Notes: generated from the sequence alone by a model not told the origin. Shown: positions 9,726-18,966, numbered from the stretch's first letter. The stretch: 64,000 bases of DNA from Porifericola rhodea (GCF_030506305.1 NZ_CP119421.1:3860501-3924500), one strand, 5' to 3'. Translations and numbers: made by a program.

Positions 9726-10175
9726 CTAGCTTTTTACCTCTTTTACCATTTGCTGTATATGTTTACTGGCGCCCAGCATGTTTTCATATACTGCAGCCAC
9801 ATTATGGTCTTTATCTAGCAGATAAGTAATGCGGCGAGTAATACCGAGCAATGGTACGCTGGCTTTATATTTTTTGGTTACAGTTTCCTCCGAATCGGAT
9901 AAGAGCTCAAAGGGCAAGTGCAACTTGTTCTTAAAACGCTCATGCGTTTTGATATCATCTCTGCTAATCCCGATGATATCTATATCCAGATTATCAAAAT
10001 ATGAAAAATGATCTCTAAACTCACATGCCTCTTTGGTACAACCCTGGGTAAAGTCTTTAGGGTAGAAGTAGAGGACACATGCCTTATCCTTTAAATCTTT
10101 ATTTAGCTGAAAAGAATGCCCGTTTGTAGAGGGCAAAATAAAGTCAGGAGCTTTGCTGCCAATTACTAGTGCCAT
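9726..10175 (-). CDS. bcp: Thioredoxin-dependent peroxiredoxin, Bcp/PrxQ type
   Basis: The product of 149 aa is a cytoplasmic thiol peroxidase that reduces hydrogen peroxide and organic peroxides using thioredoxin. The active site is DFTQGCTKEAC (41-51), with peroxidatic C46 and the resolving C51 five residues later, the atypical two-Cys arrangement of PrxQ. T43 and the YFYPKD strand are also present. The usual Pro in the TPGC signature is Gln here (TQGC), a minor change. It converges on the ABC gene with a 3-bp gap. Confidence 0.94.
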   Translation of the reverse strand: MALVIGSKAPDFILPSTNGHSFQLNKDLKDKACVLYFYPKDFTQGCTKEACEFRDHFSYFDNLDIDIIGISRDDIKTHERFKNKLHLPFELLSDSEETVTKKYKASVPLLGITRRITYLLDKDHNVAAVYENMLGASKHIQQMVKEVKS

Positions 10176-10331
10176 GTTAATTATAAATATTTGAATAACT
10201 AATATAAACTCGCAATGTAGTTTATACTTTTAAAAAATCAATTTAATCTATGTAAATCACCACTTTATGCCTAAATGGAACAAAATTACCCAAATATATT
10301 GTATATCATTTTTCATAGATATATTAAGGTG

Positions 10332-10339
10332 TAAATTTG
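10332..10339 (+). promoter_or_regulatory. Possible -7 box (TAAATTTG) for the sigma54 regulator gene
   Basis: The box matches TAnnTTTG exactly and lies 28 bp before the ATG at 10368, giving a short leader. No TTG at good -33 spacing is visible, so the call rests on the -7 box and position. Confidence 0.45.
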
Positions 10340-10367
10340 GAGCGTTAAAATACATAAAGTTCGACTT

Positions 10368-11780
10368 ATGGACACAAAGGGAAAGTCAATATTAGTAGTA
10401 GAAGATGAAGAGAATTTAAGGGGGTTACTTTCTAAAATATTAAGTCTTGAAGATTTCAAAATATTTGAAGCCGGAGATGTTACAACAGCTAAAAATATTT
10501 TGCTTACCGAAACCATTTACCTGGTAGTAACCGACGTAATGCTGCCGGACATCAATGGTATAGAGTTTACCAAATACATTAAAAAAGAATATCCATTGAC
10601 AGAGGTAGTCGTACTTACTGCTTTTGGAAATGTGAAGGATGGAGTAAAGGCGATGAAAATAGGGGCATTTGATTATCTCACTAAAGGTGATGGTGATGAT
10701 ATGCTACCGTTAATCGCCAAGAAAGCAGTAGAAAAATCTATGCTGCAAAGGCAGGTGCAGGAGGTGGATTTCAAGACTGATTCACGTTCCAGCTTTAATA
10801 AAATAATTGGTAAGTCCCGGCCAGTAAAGAAAATGATAGAACTGGCCAAAAAAGTGGCAGTTACAGATACTACCGTGTTGCTGCTAGGTGAAACAGGTAC
10901 CGGTAAAGAGCTCCTGGCAGAAGCTATACACCATGCCAGCCGACGCAGAAAAGGGCCGTTTGTTACCATAAACTGTGCGGCTATACCTAAAGACCTACAG
11001 GAGTCTGAGTTATTTGGACATAAGAAAGGATCATTTACAGGAGCAGCACAGGACAAAAAAGGATATTTTGAAGTAGCCGATCGTGGGACCATATTCCTGG
11101 ATGAGTTAGGCGAGATGAGCCCAGAGCTACAGGCCAAGCTGCTTCGTGCGTTGGAAAACCGTACTTTTAACAGAGTAGGTGATACTACACCTATTCCGGT
11201 AGACATTAGAATTATAGCTGCAACCAACCGCGATCTTTTAGATGAGGACAACAGTGAGTTTCGTAGAGACCTCTACTATCGCCTAAGCACTTTTGCGATT
11301 GACTTGCCCCCACTGAGAGAGCGCCCCTCGGATATTGAATTGATTGCCTTCCATTTCCTTAAAAGTCAGGCAGAGCGCGTAGGGGGAGAGATTATGAAGA
11401 TTGACCCTGAGTTTGTATACCATCTAAAAAAGTACGACTGGCCCGGCAATATTCGTGAACTTAAGAACGTAATTGAGCGAGCAGTAATACTTTCTGATGG
11501 CAGAGAGCTAACTGCTGATACTTTGCCTAATGAAGTGCTGGCTGCCAGAAAAGTAAAAGAAGAAGTAGCAGAAAGTGTATCCTATGCCAACGAAACGAGC
11601 AGCTATAGTATGCCATCTTCAGAACCTGTATCTGATAATGTTGACCTGAAAACGATTGAGCAGGAGCATATTCTCAAGGTGTTAACAATGGTAAATGGCA
11701 ATAAATCTGAAGCTGCCAAGCGTCTGGATATTGGCTTAGCCACTCTATATCGCAAGCTTAAAGAGTACAACGTAGGATAA
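10368..11780 (+). CDS. Sigma54-dependent response regulator (NtrC family)
   Basis: The product of 470 aa has three parts. A receiver (about 5-120) carries acidic pocket E12/D13, phosphoacceptor D56, T84 and K106. An AAA+ domain (about 143-380) has Walker A GETGTGKE (174-181) and Walker B TIFLDELGEM (241-250). A C-terminal Fis-type helix-turn-helix contains EAAKRLDIGLATLYRKL. Phosphorylation should license ATP-driven opening of sigma54 promoters. The sigma54-contact loop reads GSFTGA (221-226) in place of GAFTGA, keeping the key FTGA. A membrane histidine kinase follows 94 bp downstream and is the likely partner. Confidence 0.95.
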   Translation: MDTKGKSILVVEDEENLRGLLSKILSLEDFKIFEAGDVTTAKNILLTETIYLVVTDVMLPDINGIEFTKYIKKEYPLTEVVVLTAFGNVKDGVKAMKIGAFDYLTKGDGDDMLPLIAKKAVEKSMLQRQVQEVDFKTDSRSSFNKIIGKSRPVKKMIELAKKVAVTDTTVLLLGETGTGKELLAEAIHHASRRRKGPFVTINCAAIPKDLQESELFGHKKGSFTGAAQDKKGYFEVADRGTIFLDELGEMSPELQAKLLRALENRTFNRVGDTTPIPVDIRIIAATNRDLLDEDNSEFRRDLYYRLSTFAIDLPPLRERPSDIELIAFHFLKSQAERVGGEIMKIDPEFVYHLKKYDWPGNIRELKNVIERAVILSDGRELTADTLPNEVLAARKVKEEVAESVSYANETSSYSMPSSEPVSDNVDLKTIEQEHILKVLTMVNGNKSEAAKRLDIGLATLYRKLKEYNVG

Positions 11781-11786
11781 AGCTTT

Positions 11787-11815
11787 GTCATAATGAGATT
11801 TTTTTTCATTATGAC
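11787..11815. repeat. Perfect 10-bp inverted repeat between regulator and kinase genes
   Basis: GTCATAATGA and its exact complement TCATTATGAC flank a nine-base T-rich loop. The T-run lies in the loop, not after the stem, so this is not a standard terminator. It may be an attenuating hairpin, an mRNA-processing site or an operator for the neighbouring system. Confidence 0.6.
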
Positions 11816-11874
11816 ATGCTTTGTGTCCTTAATGGTCTATATTTTCTCTTAATCTTCTTATTCGTCTAATTATT

Positions 11875-13851
11875 GTGAGATCTTCTGTGAAAAGCTTATT
11901 GCAAAGGATTGTTGCGCTGACCTCTTTTTATCAGAAGATGAAAATAAGGACCCAAATTTTCTCAGGTTTTCTACTTGTACTTTTTCTCACATCCATATTA
12001 GCAGTAGTAACTATTTACTACCTGGGAAATTTGGGAACCGCTTCTACTAAAATTCTGGAAGAGAATTACCGTTCGGTCAAAGCTTCTGAGCAAATTATTA
12101 TCTCTTTATCCAAAGTAGATCAGATACTGGCTAAAATCTGTCTGGGGCAAAACTACAATGACTCTTCTCTGGTTTTAATTCTGGATCGTGAGAAACAACT
12201 ACTGAGTAACAATATTGGTATCTGTCGCCAGAATGCCTCTGACCAAAAAGAAGTAATGCTGGTAGGAGAATTAGAGGACGAATATGCCAGCTACATCTAT
12301 TACATAGATGATTTTAAAACTACAGTAGATAAAGTAGGCCTATACTTTACTGTATTACAAAGGCTTAATGGTGTTATCCGTGAGCATGCTGTTCAGTTGG
12401 CAAACATCAATCATAAAGACCTGAGTGAGAAAGATGACTATGCACAGTCTCTTTATTTTCAGTCTAAAATTTATGTTTTTTTGATTCTGGTGCTGGTGCT
12501 GATGATTGTAGGCTGGACTGTATATAAAGTGCCTCATGAAATTGTAAAGCCTATAACCAAAATTACGGAGAAGATTCAACGTATCTCTCAGGGAGAATAT
12601 CAGCAGGAGATTAAAGTGGATTCCAGTAGCGAACTGGGAGATTTGGCTGTTGCCTTCAATAATATGTCGGTACGCTTGCAAGAGTTTGAAAAGCTGAACA
12701 TAGAAGAGGTGCAGGTTCAGAAAAGCCGTATGGAGTCTATTATCCGAAGTATGAATGATGGCTTAATTATTCTGGACGAGCAGGAAGAAATTATTCTGGT
12801 GAATGAAACCAGCTCTAGCCTGATAGATATGGAGGAAAGTGAACTGATTGGTAAAAAACTGTGGGAGCTTTCCGAGAAAAATGAAGTTTTGCATGAGCTG
12901 GAAGTATCCTTAAGTAATAAGGATTTTAAGCCCGCTACGATGGAAGAAAGCCATAGCTTCCTTAAAATCAATAGAGGAGATGGTAAGCATGCGTTTTTTA
13001 CCAAAGAAATATATAAGGTTTACAGTAAAGAGACAGCTACTAAAAGATTTTTAGGCCACATTATTACCCTCAAAGATATCACCTCCTTTAAAGAATCAGA
13101 CGAGGCCAAGTCTAACTTTATTGCGGTTGTATCTCATGAGCTAAAGACACCACTTTCTGCCCTAAACATGAGCTTAATGCTCTTAAGTAATACTCGCTTT
13201 GGTACCCTTAACGAAGAGCAAAGCAAGACTGTAAAAGCTATGAAGCGAGAAGTTCAGCGACTGGTAAATATGGTTACTGAACTCCTGGACCTAACTAAGG
13301 TAGAAAGAGGGCAAATTAGTCTAGAAAAAGAGGTGATTGAGCCAGCAATCCTATTGGAATATGCTATCGCTCCGGTAGATGTGAAATTTAAACAGAAGGA
13401 CGTTCGCATTGATAAAAATATACAGGAAGGACTACCTGCCCTTTACGTAGACCCAGAAAAAATATCTTGGGTACTCATTAACCTGATGACCAATGCGTTA
13501 CGCTATTCTACTGAGGGTGGAAAAATTATTCTTGAAGCACGTCGCCTGGACGACATGATGGAGTTCTCAGTAAAAGATTTTGGTCCGGGAATTTCTAAAG
13601 AAAACCTGAAGAGAGTGTTCAATAAGTTTGTTCAACTAAATACAAACGGTAAAAAGAACAAGCACGGATTAGGTTTAGGTTTGGCTATCTCAAAAGAAGT
13701 AGTAGAAGCCCACGAAGGGCAGATTTTTGTGGAAAGTGAGCTAGGTGCGTGGAGTAGGTTTTTCTTCAGAGTACCCATTGCGGCAGAAACCGATAAAGAG
13801 GAGATTAAGCCCAAAGAACTCCAGAATGTCCGCAGTATGCACATCACTTAA
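11875..13851 (+). CDS. Membrane sensor histidine kinase (HAMP-PAS-HisKA-HATPase)
   Basis: The product of 658 aa from GTG at 11875; an ATG at 11938 (residue 22, MKIRTQIFSGF) is an equally plausible start. TM1 is about 29-50, an extracytoplasmic four-helix-type sensor about 51-198, TM2 about 199-218, HAMP to about 270, PAS about 285-405, HisKA with VVSHELKTPLSAL and phosphorylated H421, then HATPase with the N-box (LMTNALRYS), G1 (DFGPGIS) and G2 (GLGLGLAIS). It should autophosphorylate on H421 and pass phosphate to the sigma54 regulator just upstream. The ligand is unknown. Confidence 0.93.
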   Translation: MRSSVKSLLQRIVALTSFYQKMKIRTQIFSGFLLVLFLTSILAVVTIYYLGNLGTASTKILEENYRSVKASEQIIISLSKVDQILAKICLGQNYNDSSLVLILDREKQLLSNNIGICRQNASDQKEVMLVGELEDEYASYIYYIDDFKTTVDKVGLYFTVLQRLNGVIREHAVQLANINHKDLSEKDDYAQSLYFQSKIYVFLILVLVLMIVGWTVYKVPHEIVKPITKITEKIQRISQGEYQQEIKVDSSSELGDLAVAFNNMSVRLQEFEKLNIEEVQVQKSRMESIIRSMNDGLIILDEQEEIILVNETSSSLIDMEESELIGKKLWELSEKNEVLHELEVSLSNKDFKPATMEESHSFLKINRGDGKHAFFTKEIYKVYSKETATKRFLGHIITLKDITSFKESDEAKSNFIAVVSHELKTPLSALNMSLMLLSNTRFGTLNEEQSKTVKAMKREVQRLVNMVTELLDLTKVERGQISLEKEVIEPAILLEYAIAPVDVKFKQKDVRIDKNIQEGLPALYVDPEKISWVLINLMTNALRYSTEGGKIILEARRLDDMMEFSVKDFGPGISKENLKRVFNKFVQLNTNGKKNKHGLGLGLAISKEVVEAHEGQIFVESELGAWSRFFFRVPIAAETDKEEIKPKELQNVRSMHIT

Positions 13852-13915
13852 TGAAAAATATTAGCAGTTGAATTAATAGACTGTTTTTCATGTTTACCTT
13901 AGGTTCTCTATCAGG

Positions 13916-13940
13916 CGCTAAATACCTTAGCGTCTTTTTT
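13916..13940 (+). terminator. Rho-independent terminator after the histidine kinase gene
   Basis: CGCTAA / TTAGCG stem with a five-base loop is followed by TC and a run of six Ts, 65 bp after the kinase stop. Confidence 0.75.
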
Positions 13941-13987
13941 ATTTGCCAGGGCCCTCCAGTGCCCTGCTAGTCCACGACATTATTATC

Positions 13988-14875
13988 ATGAAGCTCAGCA
14001 AAGGCATACAATACATGTTGCTATCCACCTTTCTTTTTGCCTGTATGAATGTACTGGTAAAACTGGTAAGCAATATCCCAGCTGTAGAGGTAGTTTTCTT
14101 TCGCTCTATTATCTCACTGATTATCAGTTATACAATTTTAAAGTCCAAGAAGATCAACATATGGGGAAATAATAAACCTTTGCTAATCGCAAGAGGTGCC
14201 GCCGGAGCTATTGGGCTGGTTCTCTATTTTATGATTATCCAGCAGATACCTTTAGCTACTGCCGTAACCTTGCAATTTCTGGCACCAATAGTAACTGCTA
14301 TTTTAGGTATGCTAATTTTAAAAGAGAAGGTAAAAGGATGGCAATGGCTTTTTTTTCTACTTTCGTTTGGCGGAATTTTAGTAGTCAACGGTTTTGATGC
14401 CAGGGTAGAACCCCTTCATTTGCTAATGGGAATTATGGCAGCATTAGGGGCGGGTATGGCATATACTATTATCCGTAAACTTAATACCACCGAACATCCT
14501 TTAGTGATTGTCATGTATTTTCCACTGGTAACAGTGCCTATTACCGGAACATACTCAGCCTTGCATTGGCAAATGCCTCAGGGCATAGAGTGGCTAACTT
14601 TGCTGGGCATAGGCGTACTGACACAATTTGCTCAGTTTTATCTTACAAAATCTTTTCAGCAGGAAGAAATCAATAAAGTAGCCAGCCTCAAGTATTTGAA
14701 TATTCTCTATGCATTGTTCTTTGGCTACGTTTTCTTTGAAGAAACTTTTAACCTGTACACCTATCTGGGAATGTTACTGGTGGTAGCCGGAGTTATTCTG
14801 AATATCTGGTACAAACAAAGAACTACTAAAGAGGCAGAGGAATCTCAGAAGGCCAGGGTTAAAAAAACAGCATAG
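13988..14875 (+). CDS. EamA-family (DMT) inner-membrane transporter
   Basis: The product of 295 aa has about ten hydrophobic helices arranged as two EamA repeats (about 5-135 and 145-280), the fold of drug/metabolite transporters such as RhaT or YdcZ relatives. Markers include FFRSIISLI in the first repeat and the LQFLAPIVTAILG stretch ending it. The substrate cannot be told from sequence. An upstream in-frame TTG at 13943 would add 15 non-membrane residues, so ATG 13988 is preferred. It sits 12 bp before tgt and probably starts the operon EamA-tgt-lptG-EamA. Confidence 0.9.
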   Translation: MKLSKGIQYMLLSTFLFACMNVLVKLVSNIPAVEVVFFRSIISLIISYTILKSKKINIWGNNKPLLIARGAAGAIGLVLYFMIIQQIPLATAVTLQFLAPIVTAILGMLILKEKVKGWQWLFFLLSFGGILVVNGFDARVEPLHLLMGIMAALGAGMAYTIIRKLNTTEHPLVIVMYFPLVTVPITGTYSALHWQMPQGIEWLTLLGIGVLTQFAQFYLTKSFQQEEINKVASLKYLNILYALFFGYVFFEETFNLYTYLGMLLVVAGVILNIWYKQRTTKEAEESQKARVKKTA

Positions 14876-14887
14876 CATTATCATATT

Positions 14888-16018
14888 ATGAAGTTTGAAT
14901 TACAAACAAAAGACGCAAAGTCTAAAGCCCGCACCGGCGTTTTACATACCGACCACGGGCCCATACATACTCCTATATTTATGCCGGTTGGTACGGCAGG
15001 TACCGTTAAGGCGGTTCATCAGCGAGAGCTAAAAGAAGACATTGAAGCTGATATTATTTTAGGCAATACCTATCATCTGTATTTACGACCGGGACTGGAG
15101 TTACTGGAAAATGCCGGAGGCTTGCACAAGTTTAATGGGTGGAATGGCCCTATTCTCACCGATAGTGGAGGCTATCAGGTTTATTCTTTAGCGGAAAACC
15201 GTAAGATTGAAGAAAAGGGCGTGACTTTCCAGTCTCATATAGATGGCTCCAGGCATGTGTTTACTCCTGAAGCTGCAATGGATATTCAGCGTAGCATTGG
15301 GGCGGATATCATCATGGCTTTTGACGAATGCACACCCTATCCCTGTGAGTACGATTATGCCAAAAATTCTTTAGCGATGACTCATCGTTGGTTAAAAAGG
15401 TGCTGCGAGCGATTTGACAGCACAGAAGGACGATATGGTTATGAGCAGACCCTTTTTCCTATTGTGCAGGGCAGTGTATATCAGGATTTGAGAAAAGAGT
15501 CTGCCGAATTTATTGCTTCCTGTGAGCGTGATGGTAATGCTATTGGTGGTTTGGCGGTAGGCGAACCAGCTGAAATGATGTACGAAATGACCGAACTGGT
15601 ATGTGATATACTGCCGGCAGACAAGCCGCGTTATCTGATGGGAGTAGGTACACCAGCCAATATTTTAGAATCCATTGCACTAGGGGTGGATATGTTTGAC
15701 TGTGTTATGCCCACCAGAAATGCCAGAAATGGCATGTTGTTTACTACTCAGGGAATTATTAATATCAGGAATGAAAAGTGGAAAAATGACCTGAGCCCCA
15801 TAGATGAAGAGCTTGGGGGCTATGTGAGTACTTACCATAGTAAGGCTTACTTGCGACACTTGGTGCATGCCAAGGAAATCTTAGGTGCACAGATAGCCAG
15901 TATACATAATCTAACGTTTTACCTATGGCTGGTAAGGCAGGCCAGAACGCATATAGAAGCAGGGGATTTTGCCAGCTGGAAAAATATTATGGTAGATAAA
16001 CTTATGCAAAGACTTTAA
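14888..16018 (+). CDS. tgt: tRNA-guanine(34) transglycosylase (queuosine pathway)
   Basis: The product of 376 aa matches TGT length. It swaps guanine 34 for preQ1 in tRNAs with GUN anticodons. Seen: TDSGGYQVYSL with catalytic D92, the nucleophile D271 in MFDCVMPTRNARNG, and GGLAVGEP. The usual C-x-C-x2-C zinc ligands near residues 309-316 are absent: the segment reads LGGYVSTY, with no Cys, although H340 of SIHNL remains. Loss of these Cys without loss of the rest suggests a structural change and not a broken gene. It is flanked by an EamA transporter and an LptG-like permease with short gaps (12 and 15 bp). Confidence 0.95.
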   Translation: MKFELQTKDAKSKARTGVLHTDHGPIHTPIFMPVGTAGTVKAVHQRELKEDIEADIILGNTYHLYLRPGLELLENAGGLHKFNGWNGPILTDSGGYQVYSLAENRKIEEKGVTFQSHIDGSRHVFTPEAAMDIQRSIGADIIMAFDECTPYPCEYDYAKNSLAMTHRWLKRCCERFDSTEGRYGYEQTLFPIVQGSVYQDLRKESAEFIASCERDGNAIGGLAVGEPAEMMYEMTELVCDILPADKPRYLMGVGTPANILESIALGVDMFDCVMPTRNARNGMLFTTQGIINIRNEKWKNDLSPIDEELGGYVSTYHSKAYLRHLVHAKEILGAQIASIHNLTFYLWLVRQARTHIEAGDFASWKNIMVDKLMQRL

Positions 16019-16033
16019 CGTGCAAAAGGGTAA

Positions 16034-17107
16034 ATGAAAATACTAGACCTCTATATTCTCAAGAAGTTTCTGGGTACTTTTTTCTTTGTGGTATTGCTAC
16101 TGGTATCTATAGTCAGTGTGATAGACTATACAGAGAAAAATGATGACTTTCTGGAGCACCAGCTGGAAGGCGCTCAGATACTGTCATACTATGTAAATTT
16201 CATTCCCTATGTAGCTAGTCTGATAACACCGATAACAGTTTTTATCGCGGTTGTTTTTGTTACTTCTAAGCTGGCCGGTAATACAGAAATTATTGCAATT
16301 CTTAGTAGTGGCATCAGCTTTCGCCGCATGCTTTTACCCTATATGATAGGTGCAATGTTTATTGCGGCAGTCAGTTTCCTTTTAAATGGCTGGGTTATAC
16401 CAAATGCCAATAAAGAGCGCATAGCATTTGAAATTAAATATGTAAAAAGCCCATTTTACTATGATGAGCGCAATATTCATATGAAGATTTCTCCTCAAGC
16501 CTATGCTTATATGGAAAGCTATAACAACAATGCGGATGTAGGCTATCGCTTTACTCTGGAGAAGATAGAAGGAAACCAGATGTTGGAAAAGATTTCGGCA
16601 CGTCGCATAGAATGGGACTCTACTACCTCTAAATGGCGGCTTAAGCAGTGGAAACGACATACATTTGATGGTATGCAGGAATCTATAGATTCAGGCAATG
16701 AAATGGATACAACTCTGAACATTCATCCTAAAGATTTTGGTAGCACCTATGGTATGTACGAGACTCTAACTTTGTCTGAATTAAACCGGCATATCTCCTT
16801 GCTCAGAGAGCGTGGAGCAAACGACATTCCTCTATATCAGGTAGAGAAATATATACGTTATATGTCGCCCTTTACGGCCATTATCCTCACTTTTATTGGA
16901 GTAATTATGTCAGCCCGAAAGAGTAGGGGAGGCTCAGGGTTTCAGATTGCTATGGGTTTTGGTATTGCCTTTTTGTTTATCATCTTTTTCATCTTCGCCC
17001 GTAGCATTGCCGAAGCCAATACGATGAATCCAATTGTAGCAGTCTGGATTCCTAATATCATTTTTAGCTTTATTGGTCTGGCCCTATACAAATTCGTTCC
17101 TCGATAA
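16034..17107 (+). CDS. LptF/LptG-family permease (LPS export)
   Basis: The product of 357 aa begins MKILDLYILKKFLGTFFFV, the hallmark of YjgP/YjgQ proteins. There are three N-terminal membrane helices (about 10-35, 52-75, 100-122), a periplasmic beta-jellyroll region (about 125-270) and three C-terminal helices (about 280-355). LptF and LptG form the inner-membrane part of the LptB2FG machine that lifts lipopolysaccharide to the Lpt bridge. Only one paralogue is here; single LptF/G-like genes scattered on the genome are normal in Bacteroidetes. Its TAA overlaps the ATG of the next gene (TAATG), so the two are likely coupled. Confidence 0.9.
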   Translation: MKILDLYILKKFLGTFFFVVLLLVSIVSVIDYTEKNDDFLEHQLEGAQILSYYVNFIPYVASLITPITVFIAVVFVTSKLAGNTEIIAILSSGISFRRMLLPYMIGAMFIAAVSFLLNGWVIPNANKERIAFEIKYVKSPFYYDERNIHMKISPQAYAYMESYNNNADVGYRFTLEKIEGNQMLEKISARRIEWDSTTSKWRLKQWKRHTFDGMQESIDSGNEMDTTLNIHPKDFGSTYGMYETLTLSELNRHISLLRERGANDIPLYQVEKYIRYMSPFTAIILTFIGVIMSARKSRGGSGFQIAMGFGIAFLFIIFFIFARSIAEANTMNPIVAVWIPNIIFSFIGLALYKFVPR

Positions 17108-18024
17108 TGTCTTCTCAAGTTAAACATTATGTACAGCTCCATTTTGTAGTATTAATCTGGGGCTTTACAGCTATACTGGGTTTGCTGATTAGTATTCCTT
17201 CAGTAGAAATTGTGTTGTATCGTACTTTAATCGCAAGCCTGGCGCTGCTCCTTCTTTTATATGTGAGTAAAAAGCCCATAGCTTTAGATAAGAGAACAGC
17301 AACAAAGCTACTCTTAACAGGAGGGTTAATTGGAGCTCATTGGATATTATTTTTTGGGGCAGCAAGAGTATCTACTGCATCAGTTTGTTTAGCAGGTATG
17401 GCTACCAGCTCTCTATGGACAAGTTTTATAGAGCCATTTTTTTACCGTAAAAAGATTCGGTTTTATGAAGTGGCTTTAGGGGTGCTGGCGATTATAGGTC
17501 TTTATATTATTTTTCGTTTTGAGTTCAATCATGCTTTAGGTCTTTTTATGGCCATCGCCTCCGCCTTTTTAGCCTCACTCTTTACAGTAATCAATAGCAA
17601 GTTTACCAAGCAGCATTACCATTATACAATCACTTTTTATGAAATGGCTGGTGCTTTTTTATTCACACTATTGTTTATTCCTTTCTATGCTTCTTACATA
17701 AGTGAAGGTGGCATAGTCTATTGGCTTCCCAGTAGTATGGACTGGATGTACCTAATGATACTGGCGGTAGTCTGCACGGTCTATGCCTATTCTGCTTCAG
17801 TGGAACTCATGCGAAATGTATCGGCTTTCGCTGTTAACCTGACAACCAATATGGAGCCGGTCTACGGTATTGTGATGGCCTTAATATTTTTTGGTGACAA
17901 AGAAGAAATGACAGAGGGTTTTTATGTAGGTACCCTCATCATTCTGGTATCCGTACTGGCTTACCCCCTGATAAAAAGATTTATGAGGAGAAAAGCTGCA
18001 CGTGCAGAGCTGTCACATAGTTAA
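17107..18024 (+). CDS. Second EamA-family (DMT) transporter
   Basis: The product of 305 aa has about ten membrane helices in two EamA repeats and a short basic tail (KRFMRRKAARAE). The first helix HFVVLIWGFTAILG and the second-repeat NLTTNMEPVYGIVMALIFFGD are typical of the family. It starts inside the stop codon of the LptG-like gene (overlap of one base) and so is probably translated by re-initiation. It is only distantly similar to the EamA protein at 13988, so the two are not a recent duplication. Its substrate is unknown. It ends one base before the stop of the convergent GIN-domain gene. Confidence 0.9.
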   Translation: MSSQVKHYVQLHFVVLIWGFTAILGLLISIPSVEIVLYRTLIASLALLLLLYVSKKPIALDKRTATKLLLTGGLIGAHWILFFGAARVSTASVCLAGMATSSLWTSFIEPFFYRKKIRFYEVALGVLAIIGLYIIFRFEFNHALGLFMAIASAFLASLFTVINSKFTKQHYHYTITFYEMAGAFLFTLLFIPFYASYISEGGIVYWLPSSMDWMYLMILAVVCTVYAYSASVELMRNVSAFAVNLTTNMEPVYGIVMALIFFGDKEEMTEGFYVGTLIILVSVLAYPLIKRFMRRKAARAELSHS

Positions 18025-18025
18025 A

Positions 18026-18751
18026 TCAGTTATATACTTTTAAACTTAAATCGCCAAGGACCAGCTTTTTGTCTATCCAGGGATTGCCAGTACACTGTAC
18101 TTCAGAGTCGCCCAGGCTGGTGAGGTTAAGTTTCTGTGCTACATTCAGGTCTAGCACACTGTCACCAAAGGAGTTTACCTTGCCTTGTTTGCAAATTAGC
18201 TTGCCTAAGTCAGCTGTATGGTCTCCCAGGGTATTTAATTTTAGCTGGGTCACGTTTCCGCTTTCTATTTTAAGGTGGTTGTCACCATATAGGGAGGTCT
18301 TAAATTTATCAGCATTTATGGCTTTAAAACTGATCTTATTGTCGCCATATGATTTAAGGGTAAATTTTTGAGCTTTCATATTACCCAGATGTTGAACATT
18401 ATTATCACCCATTATTATTAGCTTTTCCAAGTTTTTGTAGGTCAGCTTAACTAGTACCCTGGCTTCAGAATATTCATTATAACTACAGCCTCTTTTACAG
18501 CCTTTAAGGTATATGTTCAACTTTTTTCCACTATCCTCAATCACAATATCTTTTTCATCAATCTGGAAATAATCAATCTCGAGAACCTGCTGCTCTCCTT
18601 GTTGCAGAACAAGATTAATCCGATCAGAGATGGTAAGTTTACTGAATGGAAGGGCTACTGTTTTACTAATGCTTTTCGCTGTGCTATTGGTAGTACAAAA
18701 GACAAGTAGCAAAATACCTATGAAGGACGAGGTGATAAAATGATGTTTCAT
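18026..18751 (-). CDS. Secreted GIN-domain (DUF2807) beta-helix protein
   Basis: The product of 241 aa has a signal peptide (about 1-25) and then the head-GIN layout: a strand FSKLTISDRINLVLQQG, then a chain of short beta segments each turning at a G-D-N/S/H/K step (GDNNVQ, GDNKIS, GDNHLK, GDHTAD, GDSVLD, GDSEVQ). This repeated turn builds a small beta-helix. The domain is widespread in Bacteroidetes and is likely envelope associated; its job is not known. There is no lipobox and no sorting domain, so it is probably periplasmic or released. Confidence 0.85.
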   Translation of the reverse strand: MKHHFITSSFIGILLLVFCTTNSTAKSISKTVALPFSKLTISDRINLVLQQGEQQVLEIDYFQIDEKDIVIEDSGKKLNIYLKGCKRGCSYNEYSEARVLVKLTYKNLEKLIIMGDNNVQHLGNMKAQKFTLKSYGDNKISFKAINADKFKTSLYGDNHLKIESGNVTQLKLNTLGDHTADLGKLICKQGKVNSFGDSVLDLNVAQKLNLTSLGDSEVQCTGNPWIDKKLVLGDLSLKVYN

Positions 18752-18894
18752 GCTTTGGTAGTTTTATAGATAGATGCCACACTTAGGCAGGGGGTTGCAT
18801 AGCGAGGGAATTATCTATAAATATCGATTTAAAAGTGTTGGCTATAGGCACTTCTAGCTAGCAAGGTAGAGAAGGTTAAAACTTGAGGATAAAT

Positions 18895-18927
18895 AAAAAA
18901 GGCCACCTCATAAACTTTGAGATGGCC
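18895..18927 (-). terminator. Rho-independent terminator of topA
   Basis: GGCCACCTCA and TGAGATGGCC form a 10-bp stem with one mismatch around a seven-base loop. On the minus strand it is followed by a run of Ts (A-run 18895-18900 on the plus strand), 40 bp after the topA stop. Confidence 0.85.
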
Positions 18928-18966
18928 AACTTTAAATGATATGTAATTCAAGCTAATATTAGAGCT

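Noticed and set aside
10673-11251. Minus-strand open frame of 192 codons inside the sigma54 regulator gene
   Set aside because: Serine-rich shadow frame opposite the highly conserved AAA+ coding sequence.
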